This document shows, piece after piece, positions 22,156-23,026 of a stretch of DNA of 23,026 nucleotides. Within the stretch, counting starts at the first letter, position 1, and the number at the start of each line of letters is the position of its first letter. Made by a program: the position numbers and the translations under genes. Where the stretch lies: positions 1 through 23,026 of the forward strand of contig MEDX01000071.1 of the NCBI GenBank assembly GCA_001724245.1, written 5' to 3'. The DNA comes from Fonticula-like sp. SCN 57-25 (taxonomy: Eukaryota; Nucleariida; Rotosphaerida). The notes under the pieces are model-generated. The model did no database searches. It saw only the letters and a program-made list of their open reading frames with translations, and was not told the origin of the DNA.

Positions 22156-23026
22156 ATGGAGGACGAGCTCAACGTGACGCCCTTGGAGGAGACGTGGGAC
22201 CAAGAGGCCGGTACGGGCATGCACGCTCGTTATATTTGGTATATATTAACTAGATTTGTCACCCATTCCAAGTGCAAAACACTGTTGCTACGCTTAGACG
22301 GTACCTCGGCCCTATAATTGCAGACAATCCGCAGCCGTCGTCCGAGCAGCATGCACATGCGCGGTACGTTCCTTGCCACGTTGCGAGAGCATTTGCTAAT
22401 ATACACATTTGAATTTAGCGAAAAGCTGTTACGTCTATCCACATGGCAGTTTCAGGAGCTTGCTGTCGATGTGCTTGATGAGATGAACCGCCGCGAAAGC
22501 GCCGCCACCGACATTATGGCGCCGGCCATGCTCCCTCCGAGCGAGCACTACAACGCCAAGCGTAACCAAGCTCGCCAGAAGCTTGCCACGCTTCCAGAGA
22601 CTCGCTTTAAGGATCTTGCGTCGGATGTCTATGTTGACCTCAAGCGCCGAGCGGCTCGTCTGTGTGCGTTCTCACTATGGCTCGAGTCTTGCGCTGATCT
22701 GTGCATTTTCCAGTGTCAGGGACGCTCGATAGAAGCCTAGGGAACCTCATCAGGGCGACGGCCCCGGCTCCCATTGATGTTTTTCCTTCAGCATCGCCGG
22801 GGCGCCGCAGCGCTCCTTCGTCGCCTGCAAAAGGCGTCCCGGTCACGCCAGTCAAGACCGTTCTCGACAAGGACGAGCTGTACGAGTCCCTCGACGAGCT
22901 TTTGGTAGATCTCGGTTCCATGATTGGCTCTCAAATTACGGGCTTTACGTCTCCGAGCGAAGTGCAGAGCCCCCGCTATCTCGAGCCTGCGTCGCCCCGC
23001 TATCTCGAGCCCTCAGCGCAGCAGCA
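22156..23026 (+). CDS. SPA2: SPA2-family polarisome scaffold protein, 3' partial
   Basis: Scaffold that gathers polarity and MAP-kinase proteins at growth sites. Exons 22156-22210, 22324-22363, 22419-22663 and 22714 to the window end; frames join without stops. The N-terminus holds the Spa2 homology domain (GIT-SHD), two related repeats: EKLLRLSTWQFQELAVDVLD with DEMNRR, then YNAKRNQARQKLATLPETRF with DLASDVYVDLKRR, the defining Spa2/GIT pattern. A Pro/Ser-rich linker follows, with an acidic helix DKDELYESLDELLVDLGSMI. The start at 22156 has a good context (GCC before ATGG); an in-frame ATG at 22102 would add 18 residues but has a weak context. Intron 1 (113 bp) is the second longest here. 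The rest of the gene lies outside the window. Confidence 0.86.
22968..23012 (+). repeat. Tandem 24-bp repeat coding for SPRYLEP in SPA2
   Basis: Two copies of SPRYLEP (22968-22988 and 22992-23012) separated by one Ala codon, near-identical in DNA. The array may continue past the window end. A repeated short motif in a scaffold protein suggests multiple docking sites, but I do not recognise the motif. Confidence 0.7.

Overview
This window is nuclear DNA from a fungus, most likely a compact-genome basidiomycete yeast of the Ustilaginomycotina type; Malassezia-like is my best guess, by inference. The evidence is GC-rich coding sequence, nine protein genes packed into 23 kb, many short introns (45-113 bp apart from one of 289 bp), and proteins with clear fungal homologues. 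I reconstructed 47 complete introns by frame continuity and protein-family conservation. Almost all begin GT[A/G]CG and end CAG or TAG.

Layout, left to right: TAO3/furry-family morphogenesis protein (+, 5' end missing); HSP10 (-); HSP60 (+); ribosomal protein S18 (-); translation initiation factor eIF3d (+); a P4-ATPase phospholipid flippase (-); CDC50, the flippase beta-subunit (+); the spliceosomal DEAH helicase PRP22/DHX8 (-); and SPA2, a polarisome scaffold (+, 3' end missing). The strands alternate without exception, so the window consists of convergent 3' ends and four divergent (head-to-head) start regions. No tRNA, rRNA, transposon, CRISPR array or virus-like sequence was seen.

The most interesting feature is that three of the four divergent promoters join genes whose products work together. 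HSP10/HSP60 are co-chaperonin and chaperonin of the mitochondrial folding chamber (175 bp between start codons). The P4-ATPase and CDC50 are catalytic and obligatory accessory subunits of a lipid flippase (524 bp). RPS18/eIF3d are a 40S ribosomal protein and a 40S-binding initiation factor (190 bp). Each spacer carries candidate shared control elements: a CACGTG box and an imperfect heat-shock element, three CCAAT boxes around a TGACTCA site, and a duplicated TGATGACCATCA palindrome respectively. The two outermost genes, TAO3 and SPA2, are both cell-polarity factors, and flippases also act in polarised growth. Other points worth a look are a start-codon-only first exon and a hairpin-bearing intron in RPS18, an RS domain in PRP22, unusual motif residues in the flippase, and the splice-site consensus.
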